Part shown: positions 9,419 to 18,624 of the stretch, piece after piece | Layout of the letters: each line of letters opens with the position of its first letter | Numbering within the stretch: the stretch's first letter is position 1 | Origin: a virus | Reading direction: 5' to 3' (one strand) | IMG/VR virus record: IMGVR_UViG_3300034418_008706 | Span: 1-41,498 of that record | DNA length: 41,498 nt | Position numbers and translations under genes: made by a program | Notes under the pieces: generated by a model | What the model saw: the letters and a program-made list of their open reading frames with translations, nothing else | Databases searched by the model: none | Told to the model about the DNA's origin: nothing

Positions 9419-11098
9419 ATGCCAAATTTATTACAAGCCGTAAATAATATTAACCCACTAGCTCAAACAGTGGTGATTGCTGAAGACTCGGTCATTACAA
9501 GTATCGGCATATTCTTTGCGGCAATTGATACAACATTGCCTATTACTTTAGAGCTAAGACCTACTTTAAATACCTGGTCACCTTCACCTAATCACAGAAT
9601 CGGGGGAAGTTTAGTAGTGGCTACACCGAGTGAGATTACAGCTTCTGGGTGTACCCCATCTACAACCTTTTCCTCTGCTACTGAATATAAATTTACTTTA
9701 AATGAGCCTGTATTCGTACCAGCTAAAAGTGTACTAGCTATTTGTTTACATACTTCAGCCGCAAGAAATAAATACCAGGTTTATACATCTAAAGATTTAG
9801 ATTATATATTGAATGCAGCAAATTCTACAGAGATTTATGCACCCAAAACCAGTATTAGTTCTGGTGCATTCTATTCTTCATCAAATGGAACTGTATGGCA
9901 GGCCGATCAGGCAAAGGATCTTGCATTTAAGGTCTATCGAGCGGTGTTCCAAACTGATCTCAATAATGTAGTAAAATTAAAGAATAACATACCGCCAAGA
10001 AAATCATTAACAGAATCAGGTGTGTTGGACGATCCTAAATTTTATACTTTTGATCCACTGATCTTTACTGCTGGCGATTCAAGTGTATCTGTTATTCATC
10101 CAGCCCATGGTTATCAACCCGGTGACAAGGTTGAACTATTTACTGATAATGATCTTAGCTTCTCTGCCAACGATACAATTAATGGGGTTCTGGGAAGCAG
10201 TATTTTAGGTGTAAGGACCATTGACTCTGCAGATGCATGGGGATATACATTTAAAATGGATTCCGCTGCAACTAATTCTGTTAGGGGTGGTGGTACTGGT
10301 TTGTCAGCAACAGAGCAATATAATATAAATCTGATTACTGCTGAAATACCATACTATTCACCTCGGAGTACTAATGCCTATATAACAGGAAACTTTACAA
10401 GCGGTAAATCTTTTGGGGGAACTGAAACTGCCTATCAGGCCAAAAATAATATTCGGATACCATTCTGGAGTCCCTTTGAATTTCAATCCCCTATGGTTAT
10501 TGCGGACAGTAATCAAGAAATAACTCAACTTAGTGGCCGGGCTTCTACAGAGCTAAATGTGAATCTAACCACTACGAATCAATATGTGGCACCTTATATT
10601 AGAATAGATGATGCTAGCCTTATGGTAAGCCAATTCTTAGTGGATAATTGGTCATCTGCTGATTCTGCTTTATCAAACTCTATGACTACGCTACCATTTA
10701 CATCAGAAACCTCACCAGATGGGGGTACGGTCCCGGCCAAGCATATCAGTATTCCATACACACTAAGATATTCATCAACGTCATTGGTCGTACTAGTCGA
10801 AGCGTTTAGACCTACTGGGGCAGAATTTTCCGTTTGGTATAGAACCAATAACCAAGAGGATGGCGAAAACATTTATAAGAAAAATTGGGTAGAAATGAGT
10901 AAGACTAGCGTTTCCAAGCTTGGTGCAAATTATAGTGAAATTCCTGCATCTGATAATCCAAGTGATATTAAGGAATACGAGTTTAATGTATTTGATCTAC
11001 CTTCATTTGACCAATACCAATTGAAGATTACTATGTCTGCATCTAACATGGCGAGACCGCCTGCATTATATAATCTTAGATCGATTACAACATACTAA
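9419..11098 (+). CDS. Virion structural protein with DUF4815 C-terminal-like beta domain
   Basis: This is a 559-residue protein. Residues 13–60 (NPLAQTVVIAEDSVITSIGI, then FFAAIDTTLPITLELRPTLN) carry the 'LAQTF...ITSVDVFF.....PV.L.IRP' signature found near the end of large marine T4-like structural proteins. A beta-sandwich follows (KFTLNEPVFVPAKSVLAICL at about 91–110). The C-terminal 150 residues (LRYSSTSLVVLVEAFRPTGA, later EFNVFDLPSFDQYQLKITMS) look like another ligand- or partner-binding beta domain. The gene overlaps the next by one base (TAATG). It probably belongs to the baseplate, in complex with the preceding two products. No enzyme motif is visible. Confidence 0.55.
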   Translation: MPNLLQAVNNINPLAQTVVIAEDSVITSIGIFFAAIDTTLPITLELRPTLNTWSPSPNHRIGGSLVVATPSEITASGCTPSTTFSSATEYKFTLNEPVFVPAKSVLAICLHTSAARNKYQVYTSKDLDYILNAANSTEIYAPKTSISSGAFYSSSNGTVWQADQAKDLAFKVYRAVFQTDLNNVVKLKNNIPPRKSLTESGVLDDPKFYTFDPLIFTAGDSSVSVIHPAHGYQPGDKVELFTDNDLSFSANDTINGVLGSSILGVRTIDSADAWGYTFKMDSAATNSVRGGGTGLSATEQYNINLITAEIPYYSPRSTNAYITGNFTSGKSFGGTETAYQAKNNIRIPFWSPFEFQSPMVIADSNQEITQLSGRASTELNVNLTTTNQYVAPYIRIDDASLMVSQFLVDNWSSADSALSNSMTTLPFTSETSPDGGTVPAKHISIPYTLRYSSTSLVVLVEAFRPTGAEFSVWYRTNNQEDGENIYKKNWVEMSKTSVSKLGANYSEIPASDNPSDIKEYEFNVFDLPSFDQYQLKITMSASNMARPPALYNLRSITTY

Positions 11099-11313
11099 TG
11101 GAAGACTATCTACCCATAAAAGGCCACAAAGACTTTGTAAGAGATCTTAAGACTGGTATGATAATGAATATAAATAAGAACAAAATAAGACGACAGGAAA
11201 TTCTACTTAATGAAAAAAGAAAAGAGCGTGAAGAGATCGAGGGCCTAAAATCTGACGTCCAGGAAATAAAAGCAATGCTGCAGCAACTATTAGAGAACGG
11301 TACAAATGGCTAA
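11098..11313 (+). CDS. Small coiled-coil protein conserved in marine T4-like phages
   Basis: This is a 71-residue protein. It begins with MEDYLPIKGHKDFVRDLKTG, a signature I recognise from small proteins beside the baseplate genes of marine T4-like phages. It continues with a highly charged helix (residues about 25–65) with leucines at heptad-like spacing, consistent with a coiled coil. It is coupled on both sides: its ATG overlaps the previous stop, and its last 8 bases overlap the fibre start. It may be a chaperone or a virion scaffold for the fibre, but nothing in the sequence proves this. Confidence 0.6.
   Translation: MEDYLPIKGHKDFVRDLKTGMIMNINKNKIRRQEILLNEKRKEREEIEGLKSDVQEIKAMLQQLLENGTNG
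11169..11176 (+). promoter_or_regulatory. Possible late promoter octamer inside the small coiled-coil gene
   Basis: Perfect TATAAATA 130 bases upstream of the first giant fibre start. It sits in coding sequence and one or more chance matches are expected, so support is weak. If active it would let the fibre be transcribed apart from the baseplate block. Confidence 0.3.
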
Positions 11314-14300
11314 TTCAAAGATACCTTATGTAAACTTATCCAATACCATGAACACGCAAAGGCTGAGGTTTAACCAGCTTTTAGATTCAGTTGGCGACGT
11401 ATCAACTCTTACCACAACTGCTGGTCCAGTAGTTGGGGCTATAAACGAACATGATGCCGAACTTGGTACGATCACTTCTGTAGCAATGGGGACCACAGCC
11501 AATACCGTCTCCACAGCTATTGCTGAACTTGATGGTCGATTAGATTCAATTAATGAGGTTCAGTTATCCAGCCCTAAAATATATCTAAAAGATAGTTCCG
11601 CAACAAGCCATATTAAGGGCAGCTTAGATATTGATACAAATCTAAACGTTGGTGGTAATCTAGTTATTAATGGCACAGCTGCTATAAAAGCTGGTGCTGA
11701 TGGAAATATTGATCTGGGCGATGGAACAAACGCTACTGATACTGTAACATTTAACGCGAATGTGGCATCAAACATTATACCTGAGGGGGATAATTTATAT
11801 GACCTAGGTTCTGCTGATTCAGAGTGGCGCCATGGCTATTTCGATGGTACTGTAAACGCAGATGAACTACAATCAGACAGTGCCACTATTGGTACATTAA
11901 AGGTTACAGACCTAACTAATAATAGAGTTACCATCGCCGGTACAGATGGCGAGCTTGAGGATGATGCTAACTTCACATTTGACGGTACTGCTCTTTCAGT
12001 AGGTAATACTACTATTGACAAAGGTGCGACTGGTATTAATACTACCGGGCTAGATGCAGATTCTGGTACAATCGGAACGCTAAAAGTTACCGACCTAACT
12101 AATAATAGAGTCGTTATTGTTGGTGCTAGTGGTGAGATTGAAGACGACGCTAACTTTACTTTCGATGGTACAACTCTGAATGTTGGTCAAACATCCATTA
12201 ATAGATTAGCCACAGGGATCAACACTACTGGCCTTGAGGCAGACTCAGCTACTATTACTGGTGACTTAGATGTTGGGGGAAATTTCACAGCAGATGGTAA
12301 CGTTGACCTTGGTAATGCATCTACTGATACAGTTTCTATTAATGGTCAAGTAGATACAGACATTGTGCCTTCTACAGATAATGCTAGATCCCTAGGTTCT
12401 GCTAGCCAAGAATGGAAACATGGTTACTTTGATGGAACCGTAAACGCAGATGAGTTGGCAGCAGATAGCGCAACTATTGGTACTCTGAAAGTTACAGACC
12501 TTACAGATGGAAGAATTGTCATAGTTGGATCAGGTGATGAGATCGCGGATAATGCCAATTTAACCTATAGCACTGGAACAAATACTCTTGCAGTTCCTAA
12601 AATTGATGTTGGAACATCTGCAGAACTAGCCAGTGCTAAGGTTGAAGATCTTACAAACAATCGTATTGTAATTGCAGGTACAGGCGGTGAGCTCGAGGAC
12701 GACGCTAACTTTACCTTTGACGGAGATATATTCACAGTTGGGGACACCACCATCGATATAGGTGCGATTGGAATTAATACCACTGGTCTTGAAGCAGACT
12801 CTGCTACTATCACAGCCAATATATCAGTTGGTGGGGATTTAGAAGTAATTGGGGGCTTTACCGTAGGAGGACTGGTTACTTTCACTGGAGATACTAGAAC
12901 CGCCGCAGCCTATCAAGTTATGAATGATGGAATTGCGGTACAGGATATTAATAGGGCTGGTCTGGCAGTAGATAGACCCGGCAGCGATTCCGCAGTAATC
13001 CAATGGAATGAACTCGGAGATTACTGGGAAGCTGGTGTCACCACAGATCTAGGAAGATTAGCTCTACAAGGAGACAGTGCTCAGTTTTTAAGAGTCGATG
13101 GTACAACTGGCAGCTTTGATAATGTTGAGGTTTCGGTAGATTTTAATGTTGATGGTATAACAACTCTAGACTCTGCTACTGTAGACGGAGACCTAAGTGT
13201 TACGAGAAATTTAGATGTAACAGGGAATCTTAATGTTGATGGTATAACAACTCTAGACTCTGCTACTGTAGATGGTGATTTGGAGGTTACTGGTAACTTT
13301 ACTGTAGGTGGTACCACTACCTATATTAATACTGAAACAATTACTATTGATGATAATATAATCGTACTGAATAATAATGCTACCGGGATACCAGCTACAG
13401 GTACAGATGCTGGTATTGAGGTCGAGCGTGGGGATTATGGTAATGTTCAACTACTTTGGGATGAATCTGAAAATTACTGGGTAGCAGCAACAGATTCAGT
13501 CAATACATTAAGCAGGATCGCTACAGCAAACTGGATAAATGATTCAGCCCCCATAAGCTTCGATACTACCACAGGTAAAATTACACACGACAACTCTGGT
13601 GTAACTGCAAACACATATGGTCAAAATGACTCAGAAGATGGGCAGTATATTAAGTCTATAACAGTTAATGCAACAGGCCATATCACTGGAATTACTGCAG
13701 ATAATTTTGATGATAGATATGACAACTATAGCAGTTGGACAGCAGCAGATAGTGCCGGTGATACCTATACCATTACATCTGGTGATACCTTTACAATCAA
13801 GGGTGATGATAATATTATTTCAACCGATTGGGAAGCAGATGATGTTTTAAAGATTTCTCATGCAACATCGCCTGCGAGCTCGTCCGATAACAGTGGTAAC
13901 ACTTTTATCCAGGATATAACTTTAGACGGTTATGGCCATATCACTAGTTTAGGCGTTGCTACAGTCGCTCAATGCATCAATCTTCTTTCTGACGGTTATA
14001 ATGATGGATCAAGTGTCGGCTTAGGTTCACTTGCATTAAATAATGATGACGGTACTACAAATTGTAACACAGCAGTTGGTAGTTATGCATTAAGAGCAAA
14101 TACCTCAGGCTATGGAAATACTGCTATAGGTTACGTAGCTCTTTGCTCTAACAAATACGGACATCATAACGTTGCTGTAGGTAATTGTTCTTTGCGTACT
14201 AACACAAGTGGTGGTTGTAATACTGCCGTTGGTTCATGTTCTTTAACTTCTAACAAAACCGGTTGTTATAATACAGCTCTTGGTACATATGGACTAACTT

Positions 14301-16585
14301 CTAACACAACTGGTTGTTACAATACAGCTATTGGATATGCCTCATTGTCGTGTTCTACAATAGCTTGTTATAACACTGCAGTTGGTATGTTTGCTATGAG
14401 ATGTAACACAACAGGCAACAATAATACTGCTATTGGATATGCACCGCTGTATTTCAATGATTCTGGCAGTAATAATACTGCTCTAGGTTATACAGCGCTA
14501 TATTATAACAAAGGCGGGGATAATAACATTGCTATTGGCTGGCAAGCAATGCTTCTGAACTGTTTAGGTTCTAATAACGTTGCTATCGGAAATAATTCTT
14601 TAAACTGTAATACTCTAGGTGACTGCAATACTGCTGTTGGGAAAAGTGCATTGTTCTGCAACACCACTCTTGGCTGCAACACTGCTCTAGGTTATCAAGC
14701 ATTATATTCTAATACTACCAGTGGAAACACTGCTGTTGGTTATAACGCTATGTGTGCTAATACAACTGGTGCCCGTAACACTGCTATTGGATTTGGTTCG
14801 TTGTGTAACAACACTCTTGGCGGATTTAACACTGCTCTCGGCAGCCTTTCACTACTTTGCAACGACTCTGGTAGTAACAATACTGCTATTGGTTACTTAT
14901 CTATGGGAAATAATTTATCCGGATCAAGCAATACAGCTATTGGATCTAGCGCACTATATTGTAATACTGCTGGTATGTCAAATACAGCCGTAGGTACGTG
15001 TGCACTATTTAGTAACGACTCTGGAGATGAAAACGTGGCAATTGGTCACTCCGCTCTATACTGCAATAACTGCAGCGGGAATGTAGCTGTAGGAAAATGT
15101 GCGCTATATTATAATGATTTTGGGGAACGTAATACTGCTTTAGGTACATGTGCTTTGTGCTGTAACACAACCGGCAATGGTAACACAGCTGTTGGTAACT
15201 GTGCTTTACATATTAACACAATTGGTGCAAGCAATGTTGCCGTTGGTGACAGAGCTGCTTATTCTAATGAGACCGGAAGTCGTAACACCGATGTCGGCAC
15301 AATGTCTGGCTTTTATAATGTGGGAGGTGATGATAACACTTCTCTTGGATATTGTTCAGGAAATAAAAATCGGACTGGCTGTGGAAACACGTCTATAGGA
15401 ACATTAGCAAACGCTTGTAATTCTACAGGTAGCCATAATACCGCAGTTGGCCTTTGCTCACTACATTGGAATTGCTGTAGTAGTAATGTTGCTGTGGGTC
15501 ATTGTGCAATGTACTGTAACAGAACAGGGCAGCAAAACACAGCAGTTGGTAACGAGGCTTTGTACCAGAATTGTAGTGGCCTTTACAACACAGGATTAGG
15601 TTACGCAGCTTTATATTGCAATTGTTATGGTGATCAAAATAGTGCAGTTGGGTGGTGGTCTGGATTTTCAAATAAAACAGGTTGTGGAAACAGCTCACTA
15701 GGTAGTTCCGCGCTGTTTGCAAACACTTCAAGTGGTTGTAACACGGCTGTTGGACATAAAGCACTTTGTTGGAATTTATGTTGCTTTAACACAGCAGTTG
15801 GTGCTTGCGCACTTGCTTGTAACTCTACAGGTCAGCAACAAACTGCAATAGGTGGAATTGCTTTAAAGCTTAATGAGACGGGTACACGTAATACTGCTAT
15901 AGGATATGGATCTTTACAAGGGAACAGGACAGGAAACTATAATGTAGCAGTTGGATATGGGGCAATAGGAGCTGTAAGTTGCAGTAACGGTGCTTGTAAC
16001 ACAGCTGTAGGTTACTTAGCTTTGGCATACACGACAACTGGCGGTAATAACACAGCAGTTGGATATGCGGCATCGATGTGTAATACAATAGGCGGGCGAA
16101 ACACAGCTGTTGGTAACTGTGCTTTATGTGTTAACACAACAGGGAGCTACAACACCGCTGTTGGATATGCCAGCTTACTGTGTAACACCATTGGCCAATT
16201 CAACACCGCTCTTGGCCATCAAGCGCTTTTCGATAATGATGCTGGTTGTCAAAATACTGCCATTGGGGCTTCTGCTTTACTCTCTAACACTTCTGGAGGC
16301 CGTAACACAGCTATCGGTGAGCTAGCAGGTTGTAATATTACAACTGGAAGTAATAACTTAACATTAGGTTATAACGCTCTAGCAGATTCAGCAGGTTCGG
16401 AAAATGAAATCACACTTGGTGATACAAATATAGCTAAGGTAAGAGTTCCTGGTCTTAATGGGTTTGAATTCAGAGAAGTTAGCGGTAGCTTAATATTCAG
16501 CTTGAATAGTGTCGATTTAATGAAATTAGATGCTAGTGGTAACTTAACTCTCAAAGGTGACATTACTGCATTTGGGAGCATTTAA
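11306..16585 (+). CDS. Giant tail fibre 1 with YadA-type cysteine-rich repeats, no S74 domain
   Basis: This is a 1759-residue protein. Residues 1–900 form a shaft of repeated modules (DSATIGTLKVTDLTNNRV, EDDANFTFDG, TTIDKGATGINTTGL and LDVTGNLNVDG types), as in other marine myovirus fibres. From residue 921 to 1683 come 45 consecutive turns, nearly all of 17 residues, with consensus N-T-A-V/I-G-x-x-A-L-x-x-N-T-T-G-x-x. This resembles the head repeats of YadA-type trimeric adhesins. The repeats hold about 50 cysteines; the shaft before them has essentially one. A neck follows (NEITLGDTNIAKVRVPGL), then about 50 residues ending DITAFGSI. The other two fibres carry an S74 chaperone domain at this place; here the chain stops. 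The ATG overlaps the previous gene by 8 bases and the next gene starts directly after the stop. Confidence 0.85.
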   Translation: MANSKIPYVNLSNTMNTQRLRFNQLLDSVGDVSTLTTTAGPVVGAINEHDAELGTITSVAMGTTANTVSTAIAELDGRLDSINEVQLSSPKIYLKDSSATSHIKGSLDIDTNLNVGGNLVINGTAAIKAGADGNIDLGDGTNATDTVTFNANVASNIIPEGDNLYDLGSADSEWRHGYFDGTVNADELQSDSATIGTLKVTDLTNNRVTIAGTDGELEDDANFTFDGTALSVGNTTIDKGATGINTTGLDADSGTIGTLKVTDLTNNRVVIVGASGEIEDDANFTFDGTTLNVGQTSINRLATGINTTGLEADSATITGDLDVGGNFTADGNVDLGNASTDTVSINGQVDTDIVPSTDNARSLGSASQEWKHGYFDGTVNADELAADSATIGTLKVTDLTDGRIVIVGSGDEIADNANLTYSTGTNTLAVPKIDVGTSAELASAKVEDLTNNRIVIAGTGGELEDDANFTFDGDIFTVGDTTIDIGAIGINTTGLEADSATITANISVGGDLEVIGGFTVGGLVTFTGDTRTAAAYQVMNDGIAVQDINRAGLAVDRPGSDSAVIQWNELGDYWEAGVTTDLGRLALQGDSAQFLRVDGTTGSFDNVEVSVDFNVDGITTLDSATVDGDLSVTRNLDVTGNLNVDGITTLDSATVDGDLEVTGNFTVGGTTTYINTETITIDDNIIVLNNNATGIPATGTDAGIEVERGDYGNVQLLWDESENYWVAATDSVNTLSRIATANWINDSAPISFDTTTGKITHDNSGVTANTYGQNDSEDGQYIKSITVNATGHITGITADNFDDRYDNYSSWTAADSAGDTYTITSGDTFTIKGDDNIISTDWEADDVLKISHATSPASSSDNSGNTFIQDITLDGYGHITSLGVATVAQCINLLSDGYNDGSSVGLGSLALNNDDGTTNCNTAVGSYALRANTSGYGNTAIGYVALCSNKYGHHNVAVGNCSLRTNTSGGCNTAVGSCSLTSNKTGCYNTALGTYGLTSNTTGCYNTAIGYASLSCSTIACYNTAVGMFAMRCNTTGNNNTAIGYAPLYFNDSGSNNTALGYTALYYNKGGDNNIAIGWQAMLLNCLGSNNVAIGNNSLNCNTLGDCNTAVGKSALFCNTTLGCNTALGYQALYSNTTSGNTAVGYNAMCANTTGARNTAIGFGSLCNNTLGGFNTALGSLSLLCNDSGSNNTAIGYLSMGNNLSGSSNTAIGSSALYCNTAGMSNTAVGTCALFSNDSGDENVAIGHSALYCNNCSGNVAVGKCALYYNDFGERNTALGTCALCCNTTGNGNTAVGNCALHINTIGASNVAVGDRAAYSNETGSRNTDVGTMSGFYNVGGDDNTSLGYCSGNKNRTGCGNTSIGTLANACNSTGSHNTAVGLCSLHWNCCSSNVAVGHCAMYCNRTGQQNTAVGNEALYQNCSGLYNTGLGYAALYCNCYGDQNSAVGWWSGFSNKTGCGNSSLGSSALFANTSSGCNTAVGHKALCWNLCCFNTAVGACALACNSTGQQQTAIGGIALKLNETGTRNTAIGYGSLQGNRTGNYNVAVGYGAIGAVSCSNGACNTAVGYLALAYTTTGGNNTAVGYAASMCNTIGGRNTAVGNCALCVNTTGSYNTAVGYASLLCNTIGQFNTALGHQALFDNDAGCQNTAIGASALLSNTSGGRNTAIGELAGCNITTGSNNLTLGYNALADSAGSENEITLGDTNIAKVRVPGLNGFEFREVSGSLIFSLNSVDLMKLDASGNLTLKGDITAFGSI
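13143..13272 (+). repeat. 43-base direct repeat in the fibre 1 shaft
   Basis: An exact 43-base segment at 13143–13185 recurs at 13230–13272, 87 bases apart (29 codons). It encodes NVDGITTLDSATVDGD each time. Exact identity at synonymous sites points to a recent in-frame duplication of a shaft module. Confidence 0.8.
14066..16354 (+). repeat. 51-bp repeat array (45 beta-roll turns) in fibre 1
   Basis: These are 45 units of 17 codons, with four 16-residue units and one of 19. Each begins with Asn followed by T/V-A-V/I/L-G. The DNA units have diverged at synonymous sites while the protein pattern is kept, so most of the array is old and held by selection. Cysteine prefers repeat positions 7, 10–11 and 16–17. 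Confidence 0.85.
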
Positions 16586-17584
16586 ATGACACTCCAAGCA
16601 TCTGGGTTAATTAAATTTTCTGATATACAAAATGAGTTTGGAGGAACAAATCCAATATCTCTAAGTGAATATGTTCGTGGTGGTGGACTTGTACCTGATG
16701 CTGCTGAAAACAGCTCTATACCGACTACTAATTCAAATATACAAATGTCTGATTTTTATAATACCTCTTCGTGGTCAACCGATAGAACAGAAACTGTAAC
16801 TTCTTCAAATAGCTCTTGGACACCTGCTTACAATGGTTGGGCTTCAGCTACTGTCTATGTAATAGGCGGAGGAGGCGGTGGTGGCGGTACCAATGACGAT
16901 GATGCATCAGCAGCAACAGGAGGCACTGCTGGTGGAACAGCAATCAGAGCGTATACTACACTACCTGGAGCTAATGTGACAGTTGGAGGAGCTGGGGGAG
17001 TACAAGCACCAACTGGAGGATATAACGGAGATTCTAAAGCTGGATATGCTGGGGGATCTTCTACATTTGTTCCTACCGCAGGAAGTTCGAACACAACCAC
17101 TCTAACAGGCGGTGGTGGTAACGGGGGTGGCGCAGGGCACGGAAACACACAAGGATATACTCAGCCAGCTAATGCTGGAGGATCTGCTTCTGGAGGATCA
17201 ACTAATTATAGCGGTCAGACAGCAGGCGATGTCCCTGGACCAAATAGCACATCTGTTTCTGGTCCTGGAACGTCTGTTAGCTTGACATCTCAACTTGGAA
17301 CTTTGAGTTATCCTAATCAAGGTGAAAATACAGTTGCTGCACCCCCTAACGCACCACCAGAGCCAACTAAACCATCACATTGGAGTTCAGCAACTCCAAA
17401 CATTACAGTTTCTTTTAAGGGAGGACAAGGCAATGGTAGTGAACGTGGTGGTACAATAAATTCTGGTATAGGAACCTACGGAGTAGGTGGAGGTGCATGT
17501 TCATGGTCTGTCAATGGTAGTTTTCAAAGCGGGCTAAGACCTGGAGTTGGTAGGCAAGGTGTTGTAATAGTGGTGTATGAATAA
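16586..17584 (+). CDS. Glycine-rich fibre-tip adhesin candidate
   Basis: This is a 332-residue protein. Residues 1–60 form a small module (SGLIKFSDIQNEFGG ... IQMSDFYNTS) that recurs in marine phage proteins next to fibres; a divergent copy opens the gene at 36034. After it comes a glycine-rich domain: W..A..YNGWASATVYVIGG, an eight-glycine run at 94–101, AIRAYTTLPGANVTVGGAGG, many further GG pairs, and a closing RQGVVIVVYE. This fits the glycine-rich tail-fibre domain type and is reminiscent of the gp38 adhesins of T2-like phages, which use polyglycine loops. The start is directly adjacent to the fibre 1 stop. A tip protein for fibre 1, which lacks its own S74 end, is my inference. It could also be a minor virion protein. 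Confidence 0.6.
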   Translation: MTLQASGLIKFSDIQNEFGGTNPISLSEYVRGGGLVPDAAENSSIPTTNSNIQMSDFYNTSSWSTDRTETVTSSNSSWTPAYNGWASATVYVIGGGGGGGGTNDDDASAATGGTAGGTAIRAYTTLPGANVTVGGAGGVQAPTGGYNGDSKAGYAGGSSTFVPTAGSSNTTTLTGGGGNGGGAGHGNTQGYTQPANAGGSASGGSTNYSGQTAGDVPGPNSTSVSGPGTSVSLTSQLGTLSYPNQGENTVAAPPNAPPEPTKPSHWSSATPNITVSFKGGQGNGSERGGTINSGIGTYGVGGGACSWSVNGSFQSGLRPGVGRQGVVIVVYE

Positions 17585-17931
17585 TGAAAGCATTACAAAT
17601 AGATTCTAATAATATAATTATTAACGTATTCGAAGTAAATTCTGATTGGTCGTATGCTAGTGATCAAAGAAGTACTACTGGCTTACAAGGTGCACCAGAA
17701 ATGGGCAATGTTTATGATTCTGACCAGAATGCCTGTTATAATCCTCAACCGTTTAATTCATGGTCATTGGATTCTGATTGGAATTGGCAACCACCTGTCC
17801 AACCCAATAGATCAGAGACACACGATACTAATGGGGCGAGGATTCAGATTGTAGAATGGAATGAAGATACTACATCGTGGGATGTAACACATCAAAGAGA
17901 TTCTGGACAAGCAGAGTGGTATCCGGTTTAA
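17584..17931 (+). CDS. Small tail-associated protein, tryptophan-rich C-terminus
   Basis: This is a 115-residue protein with a PEMGNVYDSDQNACYNPQPF segment (38–57), then SWSLDSDWNWQPPVQPN and a final VEWNEDTTSW. The order 'Y.....PP.SW.LD...W.PP...P.......W.E.T.SW' is a pattern I associate with small proteins encoded beside fibre genes in marine T4-like phages. There they are annotated as hypothetical or as possible fibre assembly factors. It overlaps the tip candidate by one base (TAATG). The function is unknown; assembly help or a virion role is possible. Confidence 0.55.
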   Translation: MKALQIDSNNIIINVFEVNSDWSYASDQRSTTGLQGAPEMGNVYDSDQNACYNPQPFNSWSLDSDWNWQPPVQPNRSETHDTNGARIQIVEWNEDTTSWDVTHQRDSGQAEWYPV

Positions 17932-17964
17932 TATATACTATGTAAAATAAAAAAAGGTCTTGTT

Positions 17965-18624
17965 ATGGAAGAAAAAGCACCAACCGCAGTCCCAATTTTC
18001 CCCACAATGTTATACAGAGCCCGCGCTCCTATCAATATTGTTAATGATGATATTTTTGATAAGATCGATAGTTTGCCTTATAAACATCATAAGGGTTGGC
18101 AACCAGGGGATTCAGAGGGAGAGCTTAGTCAAAGCACCAAAGTATTAACAGAATACGATTTTTTAGAATCTATAAAGATTTGGCTGGATGTTCAAATAAT
18201 AAATGCGTTTGATTCGTGGGGATTGACCAAATCTGCTACACCATATGTTACACAAAGTTGGTTCACAAGATCTGCTAAAGGTGAAACAATTCATAAGCAT
18301 TCACATCCCAATAGTATACTGAGTGGAGTTTTGTATATTAATGCAGTAAAGGATTATGATTGCCTAATGTTGCAAAAACCTGGTTGGGAAATTCAATACT
18401 CTTACCCCTATTTGCATTACAGGGATGGTAATGAAGAAACAGAATTTTCAGCCACGATGGTGCAATGCCAGGTACAGTCAGGAGATCTCCTTATATTTCC
18501 GTCTCATATAACTCACTGGTTTAATCAGGTAGAACACGATCAAACCAGAATAAGCCTTGCTTTTAATACATTTATAAAAGGTACTCTTGGTGATGATGAA
18601 TCTCTTACGCTTTTGGAAATCTAA
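17965..18624 (+). CDS. Putative 2-oxoglutarate/Fe(II)-dependent oxygenase
   Basis: This is a 219-residue protein. The core resembles the 2OG-FeII_Oxy_5 type: SWFTRSAKGETIHKHSHPNS (98–117), then LSGVLYIN (119–126), SGDLLIFPSHITHWF (172–186), and TRISLAFN (194–201). H112 or H114, H184 and R195 are the likely metal and 2-oxoglutarate ligands; the usual acidic metal ligand two residues after the first His is not obvious. Such enzymes hydroxylate small molecules or protein side chains; in phages the substrate is rarely known. It sits between fibre 1 accessory genes and a second oxygenase-like gene. The start has an AAAAAGG site upstream. A fibre or host-surface substrate is only an inference. Confidence 0.65.
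   Translation: MEEKAPTAVPIFPTMLYRARAPINIVNDDIFDKIDSLPYKHHKGWQPGDSEGELSQSTKVLTEYDFLESIKIWLDVQIINAFDSWGLTKSATPYVTQSWFTRSAKGETIHKHSHPNSILSGVLYINAVKDYDCLMLQKPGWEIQYSYPYLHYRDGNEETEFSATMVQCQVQSGDLLIFPSHITHWFNQVEHDQTRISLAFNTFIKGTLGDDESLTLLEI

Noticed and set aside
14721-16325. Open frames on both strands inside the fibre repeat regions
   Set aside because: They follow the 51-base period of the repeat, have low-complexity translations and no ribosome sites, so they are shadows.
14066-16354. CRISPR-like array from the regular 51-base spacing
   Set aside because: Units are contiguous and encode protein repeats; there are no unique spacers.
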